64,000 nucleotides of DNA from Microbacterium sp. Marseille-Q6648 (GCF_943181415.1 NZ_CALPBZ010000003.1:248001-312000), one strand, 5' to 3'; shown: positions 16,233 through 25,411, numbered from the stretch's first letter. A program made the numbers and translations. Notes: generated by a model from the letters alone, not told the origin.

Positions 16233-17050
16233 GTCGCCCCCGGATGTGCGCGCGCGAGCACCTGCATCTCGCCGATCAGTCGCCCAAAGGATTCCGAGTG
16301 CACGCCCTCGCGACCGCCGCCGCGCAGGAACGGCGAGGCGGGCACCATGAGTCCCGCGTCCTCGATGACGGCGACGAGCGTGCTCATCACCTCGTCGCGG
16401 AGATCCTCGGGCCGCACCGCGACGCCCTCCGCCGCCGCGTCGGCGGCGGGATCGGGCGCGAAGAGCTCGCCGACGTACGGCCACAGGTCATCGACCGCGC
16501 CCGCGAGGCGCCGGTGCGACTCATCGGTGCCGAGACCGAGCCGCAGCATCCACAGCGTCGCATGCTCGGCGTGATACGCCACCTCTTTCACGGCCTTGGC
16601 CGCGATCGCCGCCAGCGTCTCGTCCCGCGACGTGGCGAGGCGACGGTACAGAGCGCCGAACCACACGGATGCGACAGTCAGCCGCGCGATGGTGAATGCG
16701 AAGTCGCGTCCGCCGGTGGCGGCGTTCGGAAGCTCGAACAGCCAGCGGCTTCGGAACTGCGGCTCGTCCCGGAAGAACGCCAGATCGTCCTCGCTCCTGC
16801 CCCACGCCGACCCGGCGTAGCTCAGCAGCGCGCGGGCGTGCCCGAGCAGATCGAGGCCGATGTTGCCGAGGGCGACGTCCTCTTCGAGCTCGGGGGCGTG
16901 GGCGATCCACTCCCCCAGTCGCTGGGCCAGCATGAGCGCGTCGTCGCCCAGCCCGAGCGCGTAGGCGGCCACCTCGGCGGATGCGACACCCGAGGCGGGG
17001 CCGGATGCCGCGGCATCCGGTCGCAGCATCGTCAGACGGTCGGTGGTCAT
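16226..17050 (-). CDS. paaC: Phenylacetyl-CoA epoxidase structural subunit
   Basis: This 274-residue ferritin-like helical bundle partners PaaA. It shows family blocks LGDDALMLAQRLGEWIAHAPELEEDVALGNIGLDLLGHAR (about 33-73) and KEVAYHAEHATLWMLRLGLGTDES (about 152-175). In this family PaaC has lost a catalytic di-iron site and mainly holds and activates PaaA. The ATG at 17050 is 7 nt from the paaB stop. A GC-rich N-terminal extension of about 20 residues precedes the conserved part. Confidence 0.93.
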   Translation of the reverse strand: MTTDRLTMLRPDAAASGPASGVASAEVAAYALGLGDDALMLAQRLGEWIAHAPELEEDVALGNIGLDLLGHARALLSYAGSAWGRSEDDLAFFRDEPQFRSRWLFELPNAATGGRDFAFTIARLTVASVWFGALYRRLATSRDETLAAIAAKAVKEVAYHAEHATLWMLRLGLGTDESHRRLAGAVDDLWPYVGELFAPDPAADAAAEGVAVRPEDLRDEVMSTLVAVIEDAGLMVPASPFLRGGGREGVHSESFGRLIGEMQVLARAHPGATW

Positions 17051-17057
17051 CGCAGCC

Positions 17058-17402
17058 TCACAGGTGCGGCACGTCGGCGGACGCGCGGTAGGCGGTGGGA
17101 TAGCGGTAGTCCTTGCCCTGCGGGGACTCGAACCACGCCCCCCGGGCGTCGGGATCGCTGGCCGCGATGGCCGCCGACGGGACGACCCACACCGAGACCC
17201 CCTCGCCGCGGCGCGTATAGAGGTCGCGGGCGTTGTGGAGGGCCAGCTGCGCGTCGGGAGCGTGGAGAGAGCCGGCATGGACGTGTGAGAGGCCGCGCGC
17301 CGAGCGCACGAACACCTCCCACAGGGGCCACGTCTCGCCGTTCCCGCTCGCCGCCTCGTCTCGCTGGGCTCGCTCGGGGTCCGGGGTGTTCGCCGCGCTC
17401 AC
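17058..17402 (-). CDS. paaB: Phenylacetyl-CoA epoxidase subunit PaaB
   Basis: This 114-residue protein is slightly longer than the usual 95 or so because of an acidic N-terminal tail. The conserved core begins [26 protein letters not shown] and continues with [22 protein letters not shown], as in PaaB, which bridges PaaAC dimers in the epoxidase complex. The start overlaps the paaA stop by 4 nt, so the two are translationally coupled. Confidence 0.94.
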   Translation of the reverse strand: MSAANTPDPERAQRDEAASGNGETWPLWEVFVRSARGLSHVHAGSLHAPDAQLALHNARDLYTRRGEGVSVWVVPSAAIAASDPDARGAWFESPQGKDYRYPTAYRASADVPHL

Positions 17403-18409
17403 GACGCCACCGCCTCGATCGTCTCGGCCGCGACGCGCTCAGCCGCGACGCGGTCGGCGTAGGCTCGGGCCGCCTCGCGCACCCAGGCGCCGTCGTCATG
17501 CGCCTGCCGACGCGTGGCCAGCCTCGTGGCGTTGGCCTGGCCGTTCCCTGCCAGCACCGCCCGGAACTCGTCCCAGTCGAGGTCTCCGTAGTCCCAGTGC
17601 CCGCGCTCGTCGTTCCAGCGCAGGTCGGGGTCGGGGAGCGTCACGCCGAGGATCTCGGCCTGCGGGACGATCATGTCGACGAACCGCTGCCGAAGCTCGT
17701 CGTTGCTGAAGCGCTTGATGTTCCACGCCATCGACTGCGCGGAGTTGGGCGAGGCGTCGTCGGGCGGGCCGAACATCATGAGGGCGGGGGCGTACCAGCG
17801 GTTCACCGACTCCTGCGCCATCTCGCGCTGCGCCTCGGTCCCGCGCATGAGGGTCAGCAGGATCTCGAAGCCCTGCCGCTGGTGGAACGACTCCTCTTTG
17901 CAGATGCGCACCATCGCGCGCGCGTACGGCCCGTACGACGCCCGGCACAGCGGCACCTGGTTGCAGATCGCGGCACCGTCGACGAGCCAGCCGATGGAGC
18001 CCATGTCGGCCCACGACGGGGTGAGGTAGTTGAAGATCGAGGAGTACTTCGCCCGCCCGGTCAGGAGCTGGTCGTACATCTCCTCGCGCGGGGTTCCGAG
18101 CGTCTGCGCCGCCGAGTACAGGTACAGACCGTGACCCGCCTCGTCCTGCACCTTCGCCATCAGAATGGCCTTCCGCTGCAGGCTCGGCGCGCGGGTGATC
18201 CAGTTGCCCTCGGGCTGCATGCCGATGATCTCGGAGTGCGCGTGCTGCGAGATCTGCCGCACCAGCGTGCGCCGGTAGGCCTCGGGCATCCAGTCAGCCG
18301 GCTCGATCTTGTCGTCGGCGGCGATGATCGCGTCGAAGCGGGCCTGGCCGGCCGCGACGGCATCCGCGTCGACGACGCGCTCGGCGTCGGTCTCGGTCAG
18401 CCGCTTCAT
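17399..18409 (-). CDS. paaA: Phenylacetyl-CoA 1,2-epoxidase catalytic subunit
   Basis: This 336-residue di-iron oxygenase epoxidises the ring of phenylacetyl-CoA using O2 and electrons from PaaE. The iron ligands are visible in [18 protein letters not shown] and [11 protein letters not shown], two ExxH pairs on a four-helix bundle. Other typical blocks are [15 protein letters not shown] and [14 protein letters not shown]. It is the first gene of the unit paaA-B-C-D-E-crotonase. A GAGGAGG site lies just upstream of ATG 18409 and the divergent TetR gene starts 54 bp away, with a PaaR-like operator between them. Confidence 0.96.
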   Translation of the reverse strand: MKRLTETDAERVVDADAVAAGQARFDAIIAADDKIEPADWMPEAYRRTLVRQISQHAHSEIIGMQPEGNWITRAPSLQRKAILMAKVQDEAGHGLYLYSAAQTLGTPREEMYDQLLTGRAKYSSIFNYLTPSWADMGSIGWLVDGAAICNQVPLCRASYGPYARAMVRICKEESFHQRQGFEILLTLMRGTEAQREMAQESVNRWYAPALMMFGPPDDASPNSAQSMAWNIKRFSNDELRQRFVDMIVPQAEILGVTLPDPDLRWNDERGHWDYGDLDWDEFRAVLAGNGQANATRLATRRQAHDDGAWVREAARAYADRVAAERVAAETIEAVAS

Positions 18410-18426
18410 CGGCGCCTCCTCGCGCT

Positions 18427-18448
18427 ACTTACCGGTCGTTCAGTAATG
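18427..18448. promoter_or_regulatory. PaaR-like operator in the paaA/tetR divergent region
   Basis: The 22-bp site reads ACTTACCG, then GTCGTT, then CAGTAATG. It fits the Corynebacterium glutamicum PaaR consensus as I recall it (half-sites ACTNACCG and CGGTNAGT around NNCGNN) with a perfect left half and three mismatches on the right. It overlaps likely -10 elements for both directions: TATCAT on the minus strand (18451-18446) and GATACT at 18448-18453 on the plus strand. Binding would repress both genes. Confidence 0.72.
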
Positions 18449-18463
18449 ATACTCTCTGGTGCC

Positions 18464-19105
18464 ATGGGCGACAACCCGACGACATCAGACGTGCGGCCCG
18501 CGGCATCCTTCCGCCGGGGGAACGGACGCCTCGACCGACCCGCCTACGACCTCGACGCCGTCCTCGACGTTGCCGTCGCCCTCTTCAACGAGCGCGGATA
18601 CGAGGCGACCTCGATCAGCGCGCTGGCCGAGCGCCTCGGCACCAGCAAGTCCGCGCTGTACTACCACGTCAGCGGCAAGGAGGAGCTGCTCGCCCGAGCG
18701 CTCGATCGCGCCCTCGACCGGCTGGAATCGGTGCTCGAGCAGGCGACGGATGCCGGAGGCACGGCCGCGGACCGGCTGGCGTTCGTGCTGCGCGGCGCCG
18801 TCGGCGTCCTCGTGGACGAGCTCCCCTCGGTGACGCTGCTGCTGCGGGTGCGGGGGAACACCGACATCGAGCGCACGGCGCTGCGCCGCCGGCACGACAT
18901 CGACCGCGCGGTGACGGCGCTCGTCGAAGCCGCGCAGGCCGAGGGGTCGCTGCGGGCCGATCTCGATCCGGGGACCACGTCGCGCCTGCTGTTCGGCATG
19001 ATCAACTCGATCGTGGAGTGGTATCGCCCGGGAGGCCCGCTCGACGCCCGCGCGCTCGCCGACGCGACGGTCTCGGTCGCGCTCGACGGCCTGCGCTCCC
19101 GCTGA
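18464..19105 (+). CDS. paaR: TetR family regulator, PaaR-like
   Basis: This 213-residue repressor has a TetR helix-turn-helix at about residues 48-72 (TSISALAERLGTSKSALYYHVSGKEEL) and a C-terminal ligand domain of the TetR_C_33 kind. It is divergent from paaA and convergent with paaZ. Operators of the same type lie at its own promoter and upstream of paaZ, so it is the likely phenylacetyl-CoA-responsive repressor of both units. A GATACT -10 only 11 bp before ATG 18464 suggests a nearly leaderless mRNA. The symbol is by analogy with corynebacterial PaaR. Confidence 0.82.
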   Translation: MGDNPTTSDVRPAASFRRGNGRLDRPAYDLDAVLDVAVALFNERGYEATSISALAERLGTSKSALYYHVSGKEELLARALDRALDRLESVLEQATDAGGTAADRLAFVLRGAVGVLVDELPSVTLLLRVRGNTDIERTALRRRHDIDRAVTALVEAAQAEGSLRADLDPGTTSRLLFGMINSIVEWYRPGGPLDARALADATVSVALDGLRSR

Positions 19106-19161
19106 CCGCCCCCGCCGGCCGCCCCGCCGGCGCCGTCTCCGCCCCGCCGCGCCGCCTCCGC

Positions 19162-19234
19162 CCGCGAGAGTACGTCTGGCGGACGAGGGGTCGGGTGGCC
19201 CCCGCGCGCTCGGCCGTCAGTTGTACTCTCGCGG
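19162..19234. repeat. Inverted repeat element between convergent tetR and paaZ
   Basis: Perfect 12-bp arms CCGCGAGAGTAC (19162-19173) and GTACTCTCGCGG (19223-19234) flank 49 bp that are themselves partly complementary (GTCTGGCGG facing CCGTCAGTT). The whole element could fold into a long stem and act as a two-way terminator. Its size and self-complementarity resemble dispersed intergenic palindromes. Confidence 0.7.
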
Positions 19235-19250
19235 ACCCACGCCGGCGGGG

Positions 19251-21368
19251 TCAGGACTTCGCGACCAGCGTCAGGACGTCGTAGGTCGCGACCGTCTCGT
19301 CGCGCTGGTTCAGCAGCACGGCGTCCCACCGCACTTCGCCGTACTCCTCGCTCTCGCGCGGCGAGATCGCCTTGGCCGTGAGGGTCACCCGCACCTCGTC
19401 GCCGGGCGAAACGGGCGTGACGAACCGCAGGTTCTCGAGGCCGTAGTTGGCCAGCACCGGACCCGGGTCGGGGTCGACGAACAGGCCCGCCGCGAACGAC
19501 ACCAGCAGGTATCCGTGCGCCACGCGCCCCGGGAAGAAGGGGTTGGCGGCCGCGGCGTCCTCGTCCATATGCGCATAGAAGGTGTCGCCGGTGAACGACG
19601 CGAAGTGCTCGATGTCGTCCAGCGTCACCTGCCGCGGCGCGGAAGCGAACCGGTCGCCGACCCGCAGCTGCGAGAGCGGCTTGCGGAAGGGGTGGACGCC
19701 GTCGGTCGCCGTCGCGCCGGCGTGCCACTCCCCCGTGGCGCGCGTGAGGGTGTCGGGCGATCCCTGCAGCGCCGTCCGCCTCATGAAGTGGAGGACCGAT
19801 CGGATGCCGCCGAGCTCGGTGCCGCCGCCGGCGCGCCCGGGGCCGCCGTGCACGAGGTGCGGCACCGGCGAACCGTGACCGGTGGACGAACGGGCGACCG
19901 AGCCGTCGAGCACGAGGACCCGGCCGTGCCACGGGGAGATCCCCTTGACCGCCTCAGCCACGAAGGCCGGGTCGGCCGAGCACACCGTCGCTACGAGCGA
20001 CCCGCCGCCCAGGTTGGCCAGGCGCACCGCGTCCGCGACGTCGCGGTACCCGAGGATCGAGGCGACCGGCCCGAACGCCTCCACCTCGTGGACAGCGGGC
20101 GTGTCGGCATCGGCGAAGCGCAGCAGCACCGGGGCCAGGAACGCCCCCTCCGCCTTCACACGGCGCACGCCGTCCACGCCCAGGACCTCCGGGTCGTCGA
20201 GCGAGCCGACGACGATCTCGCCGCCGGCGGCGACGAGCTCGCCGACGCGCGCGCGCACCTCGTCGCGCTGGGCGACCGAGACGAGCGGACCCATCGTGAC
20301 CCCCTCGGCGCGCGGGTCGCCGAGGACGACCTTCGCCTCGATGCGCGCGCGCACCGCCTCGACGACGTCGTCCAGAACGGATGCCGGCACGATCACCCGC
20401 CGGATCGCGGTGCACTTCTGGCCCGCCTTGGCCGTCATCTCGGTCACGACGGACGCCACGAACGCGTCGAACTCGGCGGTGCCGCCGACCGCGTCGGGCC
20501 CGAGGACTGCGGCGTTGACCGAGTCCGCCTCGCAGGTCAGCTCCACGCCGCGCACGATGACGGCGTCGTCGCGTCGCAGCATCCGTCCCGTATCGGCCGA
20601 ACCGGTGAAGCCGACGGCGTCTCGCAGGTCGAGGTGCTGGAGGAACCCCCGCGCCGATCCCACGATCAGCTGCAGCGCGCCATCGGGAAGGAGGCCGGAG
20701 CCGATCATGACCCGCACCGCGGCCTCGGTGAGCTCGGCGGTCGGGGTCGCGGGCTTGACGATCGAGGGCACGCCGGCGAGGAAGGCGGGGGCGAACTTCT
20801 CGAGCATGCCCCACACCGGGAAGTTGAAGGCGTTGACCTGGAACGCCACTCCCGGCAGCGACCGCCACAGGTGGCGCCCGCCGAAGGAGCCGTCCCGCGA
20901 GAGGTTCTCGTGGGCGCCGTCGATGAGGGTCGTCGTGTTCGGCAGCTCGCGTCGGCCCTTGGACCCGTAGGTGAACAGCACGCCGATGCCGCCGTCGATG
21001 TCGATCATCGAGTCGCGCGGGGTGGCGCCGGTCGCCGCGCTCAGGGAGTAGAGGTCGTCCTTGGCCGCTGTCAGCGCTTGCGCCAGTCCCTTGAGGATGA
21101 GCGCCCGGCGATGGAAGGGCAGGCCCGCAAGGGCGGCGTGGCCGGTCGATCGAGCGTGATCGACCGCGGCGGCGACGTCGGGCGCCGCGCCGACCCGGGC
21201 CACCGGCGCGCCGGTCGCAGCGTCGGCGAGCACCGTCCCGCCCCCGCGCCCGCTGCCATCGGTCGCGGCCTGGTCGTCCGGCGTCCACCATCGCCCCGCG
21301 ACATAGCTCGCGACGAGGGGGGCGTCGGCTGTCTGCATGGGTCGATCGGTGTCCTGGAAGAGCGTCAT
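19251..21368 (-). CDS. paaZ: Bifunctional oxepin-CoA hydrolase/3-oxo-5,6-dehydrosuberyl-CoA semialdehyde dehydrogenase
   Basis: This 705-residue fusion opens the oxepin-CoA ring and oxidises the resulting aldehyde. Residues about 15-525 are an aldehyde dehydrogenase with base Glu280 (ELTCEADS) and nucleophile Cys319 (AGQKCTAIRR). Residues about 560-700 are a MaoC hot-dog hydratase with Asp595 and His600 in TGDTFYAHMDED; the five-residue spacing equals the Asp561-His566 pair of E. coli PaaZ. The start MTLFQDTDRP at 21368 has a GGAGGG site; a longer open frame upstream runs into the operator and is unlikely to be translated. Divergent from paaI, with PaaR-like sites between. Confidence 0.95.
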   Translation of the reverse strand: MTLFQDTDRPMQTADAPLVASYVAGRWWTPDDQAATDGSGRGGGTVLADAATGAPVARVGAAPDVAAAVDHARSTGHAALAGLPFHRRALILKGLAQALTAAKDDLYSLSAATGATPRDSMIDIDGGIGVLFTYGSKGRRELPNTTTLIDGAHENLSRDGSFGGRHLWRSLPGVAFQVNAFNFPVWGMLEKFAPAFLAGVPSIVKPATPTAELTEAAVRVMIGSGLLPDGALQLIVGSARGFLQHLDLRDAVGFTGSADTGRMLRRDDAVIVRGVELTCEADSVNAAVLGPDAVGGTAEFDAFVASVVTEMTAKAGQKCTAIRRVIVPASVLDDVVEAVRARIEAKVVLGDPRAEGVTMGPLVSVAQRDEVRARVGELVAAGGEIVVGSLDDPEVLGVDGVRRVKAEGAFLAPVLLRFADADTPAVHEVEAFGPVASILGYRDVADAVRLANLGGGSLVATVCSADPAFVAEAVKGISPWHGRVLVLDGSVARSSTGHGSPVPHLVHGGPGRAGGGTELGGIRSVLHFMRRTALQGSPDTLTRATGEWHAGATATDGVHPFRKPLSQLRVGDRFASAPRQVTLDDIEHFASFTGDTFYAHMDEDAAAANPFFPGRVAHGYLLVSFAAGLFVDPDPGPVLANYGLENLRFVTPVSPGDEVRVTLTAKAISPRESEEYGEVRWDAVLLNQRDETVATYDVLTLVAKS

Positions 21369-21414
21369 CGCGGGGTTCCCTCCGGCGCGACGGCGACCGT
21401 GCCGGCGCACTTCG

Positions 21415-21451
21415 ACTAACTGAACGTTGACTTACTGAACGTTCGTTCGGC
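21415..21451. promoter_or_regulatory. Tandem PaaR-like operators upstream of paaZ
   Basis: ACTAACTGAACGTT (21415-21428) and ACTTACTGAACGTT (21430-21443) are direct repeats with a 15-bp period. The second continues into CGTTCGGC, giving a 22-bp palindrome-like site of the same pattern as that at 18427-18448; both contain TTACTGAACG in one orientation. They lie 47-83 bp upstream of the paaZ start. Confidence 0.7.
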
Positions 21452-21522
21452 ACCATGTTCGCATAGCGCGACGCCGCACTCAACGCCGCGCTCGACGCCG
21501 CGCGATGCCGCCGAGGAGGGCC

Positions 21523-21945
21523 ATGGACGACGCCTTCGCCACCGAGCACACCCGTCGGATGATCGCCGGCGACGCGGCCTCGAACGCCCTGGGCATGCGG
21601 GTGGTCAGCGCCGAGCCCGGCCGCGCGGTCGTGCGCATGCGCGTGCGGCCCGACATGCTCAACGGCTTCGCCGTCGCCCACGGCGGCATGGTGTTCGCCC
21701 TCGCCGACACCGCCTTCGCCCTGGCGTGCAACGAGACGGATGCCGTGACCCTGGCCGCCGGCGCCGACATCGCGTTCCTCTCCCCCGCCCGCGAGGGCGA
21801 CGAGCTCGAAGCCGTCGCCGAGCGCCGGGCCCGGGGTGGCCGCTCGGGACTGTACGACGTGCGGGTGAGCGCCGAGGACGGACGCGTCGTGGCCGAGCTG
21901 CGCGGCCGCAGCCGTACGACCCGGGGGGTACTGCCCCCGGAGTGA
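21523..21945 (+). CDS. paaI: Hot-dog acyl-CoA thioesterase, PaaI type
   Basis: This 140-residue hot-dog fold protein has the PaaI signature MLNGFAVAHGGMVFALADTAFALACNE, with the Asn/Asp and HGG segment of phenylacetyl-CoA thioesterases. These hydrolyse stalled CoA esters of the pathway and free trapped CoA. ATG 21523 is preceded by GAGGAGG at ideal distance, so the upstream in-frame ATG at 21505 is rejected. It is divergent from paaZ and would share the operator region. Residue identity of the catalytic pair fits PaaI, but generic thioesterases of the same family cannot be fully excluded. Confidence 0.88.
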   Translation: MDDAFATEHTRRMIAGDAASNALGMRVVSAEPGRAVVRMRVRPDMLNGFAVAHGGMVFALADTAFALACNETDAVTLAAGADIAFLSPAREGDELEAVAERRARGGRSGLYDVRVSAEDGRVVAELRGRSRTTRGVLPPE

Positions 21946-22002
21946 ACCGGGCGGTGACGGGGCGGTCACGACGCCGACACACGGGTCTGTCATGCTTGCC
22001 CG

Positions 22003-22800
22003 ATGCACAGGGACGTCTCGAGCCGCATCGCACTGACCGTCACCGAGCCGGCCGACCTCGCGTTCGCCATCGCGGTGTCGTCGCACCACGCTCCGGCGTC
22101 GGAGTCGCTCACCGCGACGCTCGACGGGGCACCGGTCGAGGTGGTCGAGCTGCGCGACGCGCACGGCACCCGCGTGCACCGGATGCGCCCCGGCGTCGGC
22201 GAGTTCGTCGTCGAGTACTCCGCCGCGATCGCCGGAACGGGACAGGAGGCCACCGCCGACGACATCGAGCGGCTCGTCTACACCCGGCCCAGCCGATACG
22301 CGGAATCCGACGCACTGGCACCCACGGCATCCGCCGAGTTCGCCGGCATCGACGACCCGTCGCAGCTGCTGACCGCGGTCTCGAGCTGGGTCGGCACGCG
22401 GCTGGCCTACGTCCCCGGCTCATCCCTGCCCACCGACGGGGCCGCGCGCACGCTGCTGGCGCGACGGGGCGTGTGCCGGGACTACGCGCACCTGTGCGTC
22501 GCGCTGCTGCGGGGACTCAACGTCCCCGCGCGGCTCGTGTCGGTCTATGCGCCGGGCCTGCACCCGATGGACTTCCACGCCGTCGCCGAGGCGTGGGTCG
22601 ACGGCGGCTGGCACGTCGTGGACGCCACCACGCTCGCCCCGCGCTCGACGCTCGTGCGCATCGCGACGGGACGGGATGCCGCGGACACGGCGTTCCTGAC
22701 GATCTCGGCCGGCCGCGCCGATCTCGTCGACATGACCGTGTCGGCCACCGCGGACGTGCTGCCGGGCGACGACCTGGACCACCTCGTCCGCCTGCGGTGA
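22003..22800 (+). CDS. Transglutaminase-like cysteine peptidase-fold protein
   Basis: This 265-residue cytoplasmic protein has a transglutaminase core in its second half: Cys158 in RRGVCRDYAHL, His192 in MDFHAVAEAWVDG and Asp207 in HVVDATT, the usual triad order. The N-terminal 100 residues form a beta-rich segment ending YTRPSRYAESDAL, the standard lead-in of bacterial transglutaminase-like proteins. No signal peptide or membrane helix is visible. The substrate is unknown. It stands alone between paaI and the amino acid importer. Confidence 0.85.
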   Translation: MHRDVSSRIALTVTEPADLAFAIAVSSHHAPASESLTATLDGAPVEVVELRDAHGTRVHRMRPGVGEFVVEYSAAIAGTGQEATADDIERLVYTRPSRYAESDALAPTASAEFAGIDDPSQLLTAVSSWVGTRLAYVPGSSLPTDGAARTLLARRGVCRDYAHLCVALLRGLNVPARLVSVYAPGLHPMDFHAVAEAWVDGGWHVVDATTLAPRSTLVRIATGRDAADTAFLTISAGRADLVDMTVSATADVLPGDDLDHLVRLR

Positions 22801-22920
22801 CCGTCGCACGGGCGTAACAGTCCGACTCCGGGCCGCCTTCCCGCCCCGCCGGGCAGGGAGAATGGAACGCGTGCCGCCGCCCGCACCCCGGGGCAGGGCA
22901 CCCCACCCCAGGAGGATCAC

Positions 22921-23784
22921 ATGTCGCGCCGTCCCGCGCTCCGCGCCGCTCTCGTCGGCATCGCCGTCACCGCCCTCGCGCTCACCGGCTGCGCTTCGGG
23001 CGACACCGCCCCCGCCGACGGCGGCGAGGCCGACGACACCGAGATCTCCGAGGACGCCTACGTCACCCCCGGCAAGCTGACGATCGCCACCGGCGAGACC
23101 GCCTACTTCCCGTACGTGATCGACGACGACCCCGCCAGCGGCGAGGGGTTCGAAGCTGCCGTGGCCTACGCCGTCGCCGAGGAGCTCGGGTTCGCCGCCG
23201 AGGACGTCGAGTGGGTGCGCACCAGCTTCGAGGCCGCCATCGCGCCGGGCCCGAAGAACTTCGACATCAACATCCAGCAGTACACCATCACGGACGAGCG
23301 CAAGCAGGCGGTCGACTTCTCATCGCCGTACTACTCCGCCAGCCAGGCGGTCGTCGCGATCGAAGGCGGCGCGGCCGACGACGTCGACGACATCGCGGGG
23401 CTGAAGGATCTGGTCCTGGGCGCCATGGCCGGATCGACCAGCGCGACCACGATCGACGAGGCCGTGCAGCCGACCACCGCGCCGCAGCTGTACAACTCCA
23501 ACGAGGATGCCGTCGCGGCCCTGATCGCCGACCAGATCGACGCGATCGTGCTCGACCTGCCGACCGCCTACTACGCCACCGGGGTCTACATCGAGGACTC
23601 CTTCATCGTCGGCGAGCTGCCCGCCGCGGGCGTGCCCGACGAGTGGGGCCTGCTGCTGCCGAAGGACTCCCCCCTCACCGAGGACGTCACCGCCGCCGTC
23701 GACGCGCTGCGCGAGGACGGCACGCTCGAGGAGATCACCGACGAGTGGCTCGGCTCCGGCCAGGGCGTGACGCTGCTTCAGTGA
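22921..23784 (+). CDS. ABC transporter substrate-binding lipoprotein, polar amino acid type
   Basis: This 287-residue lipoprotein has a signal peptide with lipobox LTGC at Cys24. The mature part is a type II periplasmic binding fold (SBP_bac_3) with GKLTIATGETAYFPYVIDD, GFEAAVAYAVAEELGF and the second-domain segment DLVLGAMAGSTSATTIDEAV. It would be anchored to the outer face of the membrane and hand an amino acid or related polar ligand to the permease at 23832. The start has a perfect AGGAGG site. Ligand specificity cannot be read: the Arg that binds the alpha-carboxylate in many family members is not obvious. Confidence 0.87.
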   Translation: MSRRPALRAALVGIAVTALALTGCASGDTAPADGGEADDTEISEDAYVTPGKLTIATGETAYFPYVIDDDPASGEGFEAAVAYAVAEELGFAAEDVEWVRTSFEAAIAPGPKNFDINIQQYTITDERKQAVDFSSPYYSASQAVVAIEGGAADDVDDIAGLKDLVLGAMAGSTSATTIDEAVQPTTAPQLYNSNEDAVAALIADQIDAIVLDLPTAYYATGVYIEDSFIVGELPAAGVPDEWGLLLPKDSPLTEDVTAAVDALREDGTLEEITDEWLGSGQGVTLLQ

Positions 23785-23831
23785 GCCGCGTCCGTGCCGA
23801 TGGCGGCGCCGAGCTCGCGTAACGTCGTTCC

Positions 23832-24677
23832 GTGACCTCGCATCAGCCCAGCGCGCTCGAACTCGAGCGGCGCGCGTTCCGGCGCCGCCAGGAGCTGCGC
23901 TCGGTGCTCATCGCGGTCGCATCCACCCTCGCGTTCGCGGTGGTGGTGTGGGTGACGGTGCTCAGCACGCCCGGCTGGGCAGCGGTGCAGCAGTCCTTCT
24001 TCGACCCGCAGGTGGCGTGGGAATCCCTGCCGCGCGTGTGGGAGGGATTCCTGCTGAACCTCCAGGTGCTCGCCCTCTCCGTGATCACGGTGGGGGTGAC
24101 GGCGACGGCCGTGGCACTGGCGCGAACCCTCCGCGGGCCGGTGTTCTTCCCCCTGCGGATGCTCGCCGCGGCATACACCGACCTGTTCCGCGGTGTGCCG
24201 TTCATCATCGTGCTCTTCCTCATCGGCTTCGGCCTGCCGACCATCCTCGGCGAGCGCATCCTGCCGATCGTGCTCGGCGTGATCGCGGTGACGCTGACCT
24301 ACTCGGCGTACGTGGCGGAGGTGATCCGCGCGGGGATCGAGTCGGTGCACCCGTCGCAGCGTCTCGCCGCCCGGGCCCTGGGCCTCGGCTACGCGCAGTC
24401 GCTGCGCCGCGTCGTGCTACCCCAGGCGCTGCGCAAGATGACACCGCCCCTGATGAACGACTTCATCTCGATGCAGAAGGACGTCGGCCTCATCTCGATC
24501 CTCGGCGCGGTCGACGCCGTGCGGGGCGCCCAGATCGAGGCGTCGCAGTCCTACAACTTCACGCCGTACGTGGTCGCCGGCATCCTCTTCGTGCTGCTGG
24601 CCATCCCCACCATCCGCCTGACCGATTGGTACACCGCGCGGCTGCGAGAGCGCGAGCAGACGGGATCGGTGCTGTGA
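23832..24677 (+). CDS. Amino acid ABC transporter permease
   Basis: This 281-residue membrane protein of the HisMQ family shows the EAA-type cytoplasmic loop SQRLAARALGLGYAQSLRRVVLPQALRKMTPPLMNDF, which contacts the ATPase. There are about five to six hydrophobic helices plus an extended N-terminus with a helix at about 28-48. With a single permease gene the transporter would be a homodimer. The start is GTG 23832 and the stop overlaps the ATPase start as GTGA. Confidence 0.9.
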   Translation: MTSHQPSALELERRAFRRRQELRSVLIAVASTLAFAVVVWVTVLSTPGWAAVQQSFFDPQVAWESLPRVWEGFLLNLQVLALSVITVGVTATAVALARTLRGPVFFPLRMLAAAYTDLFRGVPFIIVLFLIGFGLPTILGERILPIVLGVIAVTLTYSAYVAEVIRAGIESVHPSQRLAARALGLGYAQSLRRVVLPQALRKMTPPLMNDFISMQKDVGLISILGAVDAVRGAQIEASQSYNFTPYVVAGILFVLLAIPTIRLTDWYTARLREREQTGSVL

Positions 24678-25408
24678 CGACGCTGCTGCGGGCCACGGGA
24701 CTGTGGAAGTCGTTCGGCGAGCGCGAAGTGCTGCGCGGCGTCGACGTCGACCTCGCGGCGCACGACGTGGTCGCCCTGATCGGTGCGAGCGGATCGGGCA
24801 AATCGACGCTGCTGCGCTGCCTGGGCCTGCTCGAGCCGATCGACGACGGCCTCATCGAGCTCGGCGGCGAAGACATCTCCGACCCGCGCGTGAACGCCAA
24901 CCGCGTGCGGGCCCGCTTCGGCGCGGTGTTCCAGCATTTCAACCTGTTCCCGCACCTGTCGGTGCTCGACAACGTCACCCTCGCCTCGCGCGTGGTGCAT
25001 CGCGTGCCGCGGGCCGCCGCCGAAGATCGCGGGCGGGAACTGCTGCAGCGCGTCGGCCTCGCCGACAAGGCACGGGAGCACCCCGACCGCCTCTCCGGGG
25101 GGCAGCAGCAGCGCGTCGCGATCGCCCGAGCCATCGCCACCGACCCCGAGGTGCTGCTGCTCGATGAGATCACCTCGGCCCTGGACCCCGAGCTGGTCAC
25201 CGAGGTGCTCGAGCTCGTGCGTCAGCTGGCGGCGGACGGCACCACGATCCTCATGGCCACGCACGAGATGGCCTTCGCCCGTGACGTGGCCGATCGGGTG
25301 GTCTTCCTCGACGGCGGGCGCATCGTCGAGCAGGGACCCCCCGCGCAGATCTTCGGCGCCGCCCGCGAGGCGCGGACGCGCGAGTTCCTGGCGCGGTTCA
25401 CCGCGTGA
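24674..25408 (+). CDS. Amino acid ABC transporter ATP-binding protein
   Basis: This 244-residue ATPase (GlnQ/HisP family) energises the importer. Walker A is GASGSGKST (37-45), the signature LSGGQQQR, and Walker B VLLLDEITSALD, followed by the H-loop Met-Ala-Thr-His. The Q-loop segment reads FGAVFQHFNLFPHLSVLDNV, typical of polar amino acid importers. The gene starts at GTG 24674 inside the permease stop and is followed by the hairpin at 25412-25448. Confidence 0.94.
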   Translation: MTTLLRATGLWKSFGEREVLRGVDVDLAAHDVVALIGASGSGKSTLLRCLGLLEPIDDGLIELGGEDISDPRVNANRVRARFGAVFQHFNLFPHLSVLDNVTLASRVVHRVPRAAAEDRGRELLQRVGLADKAREHPDRLSGGQQQRVAIARAIATDPEVLLLDEITSALDPELVTEVLELVRQLAADGTTILMATHEMAFARDVADRVVFLDGGRIVEQGPPAQIFGAAREARTREFLARFTA

Positions 25409-25411
25409 GCC

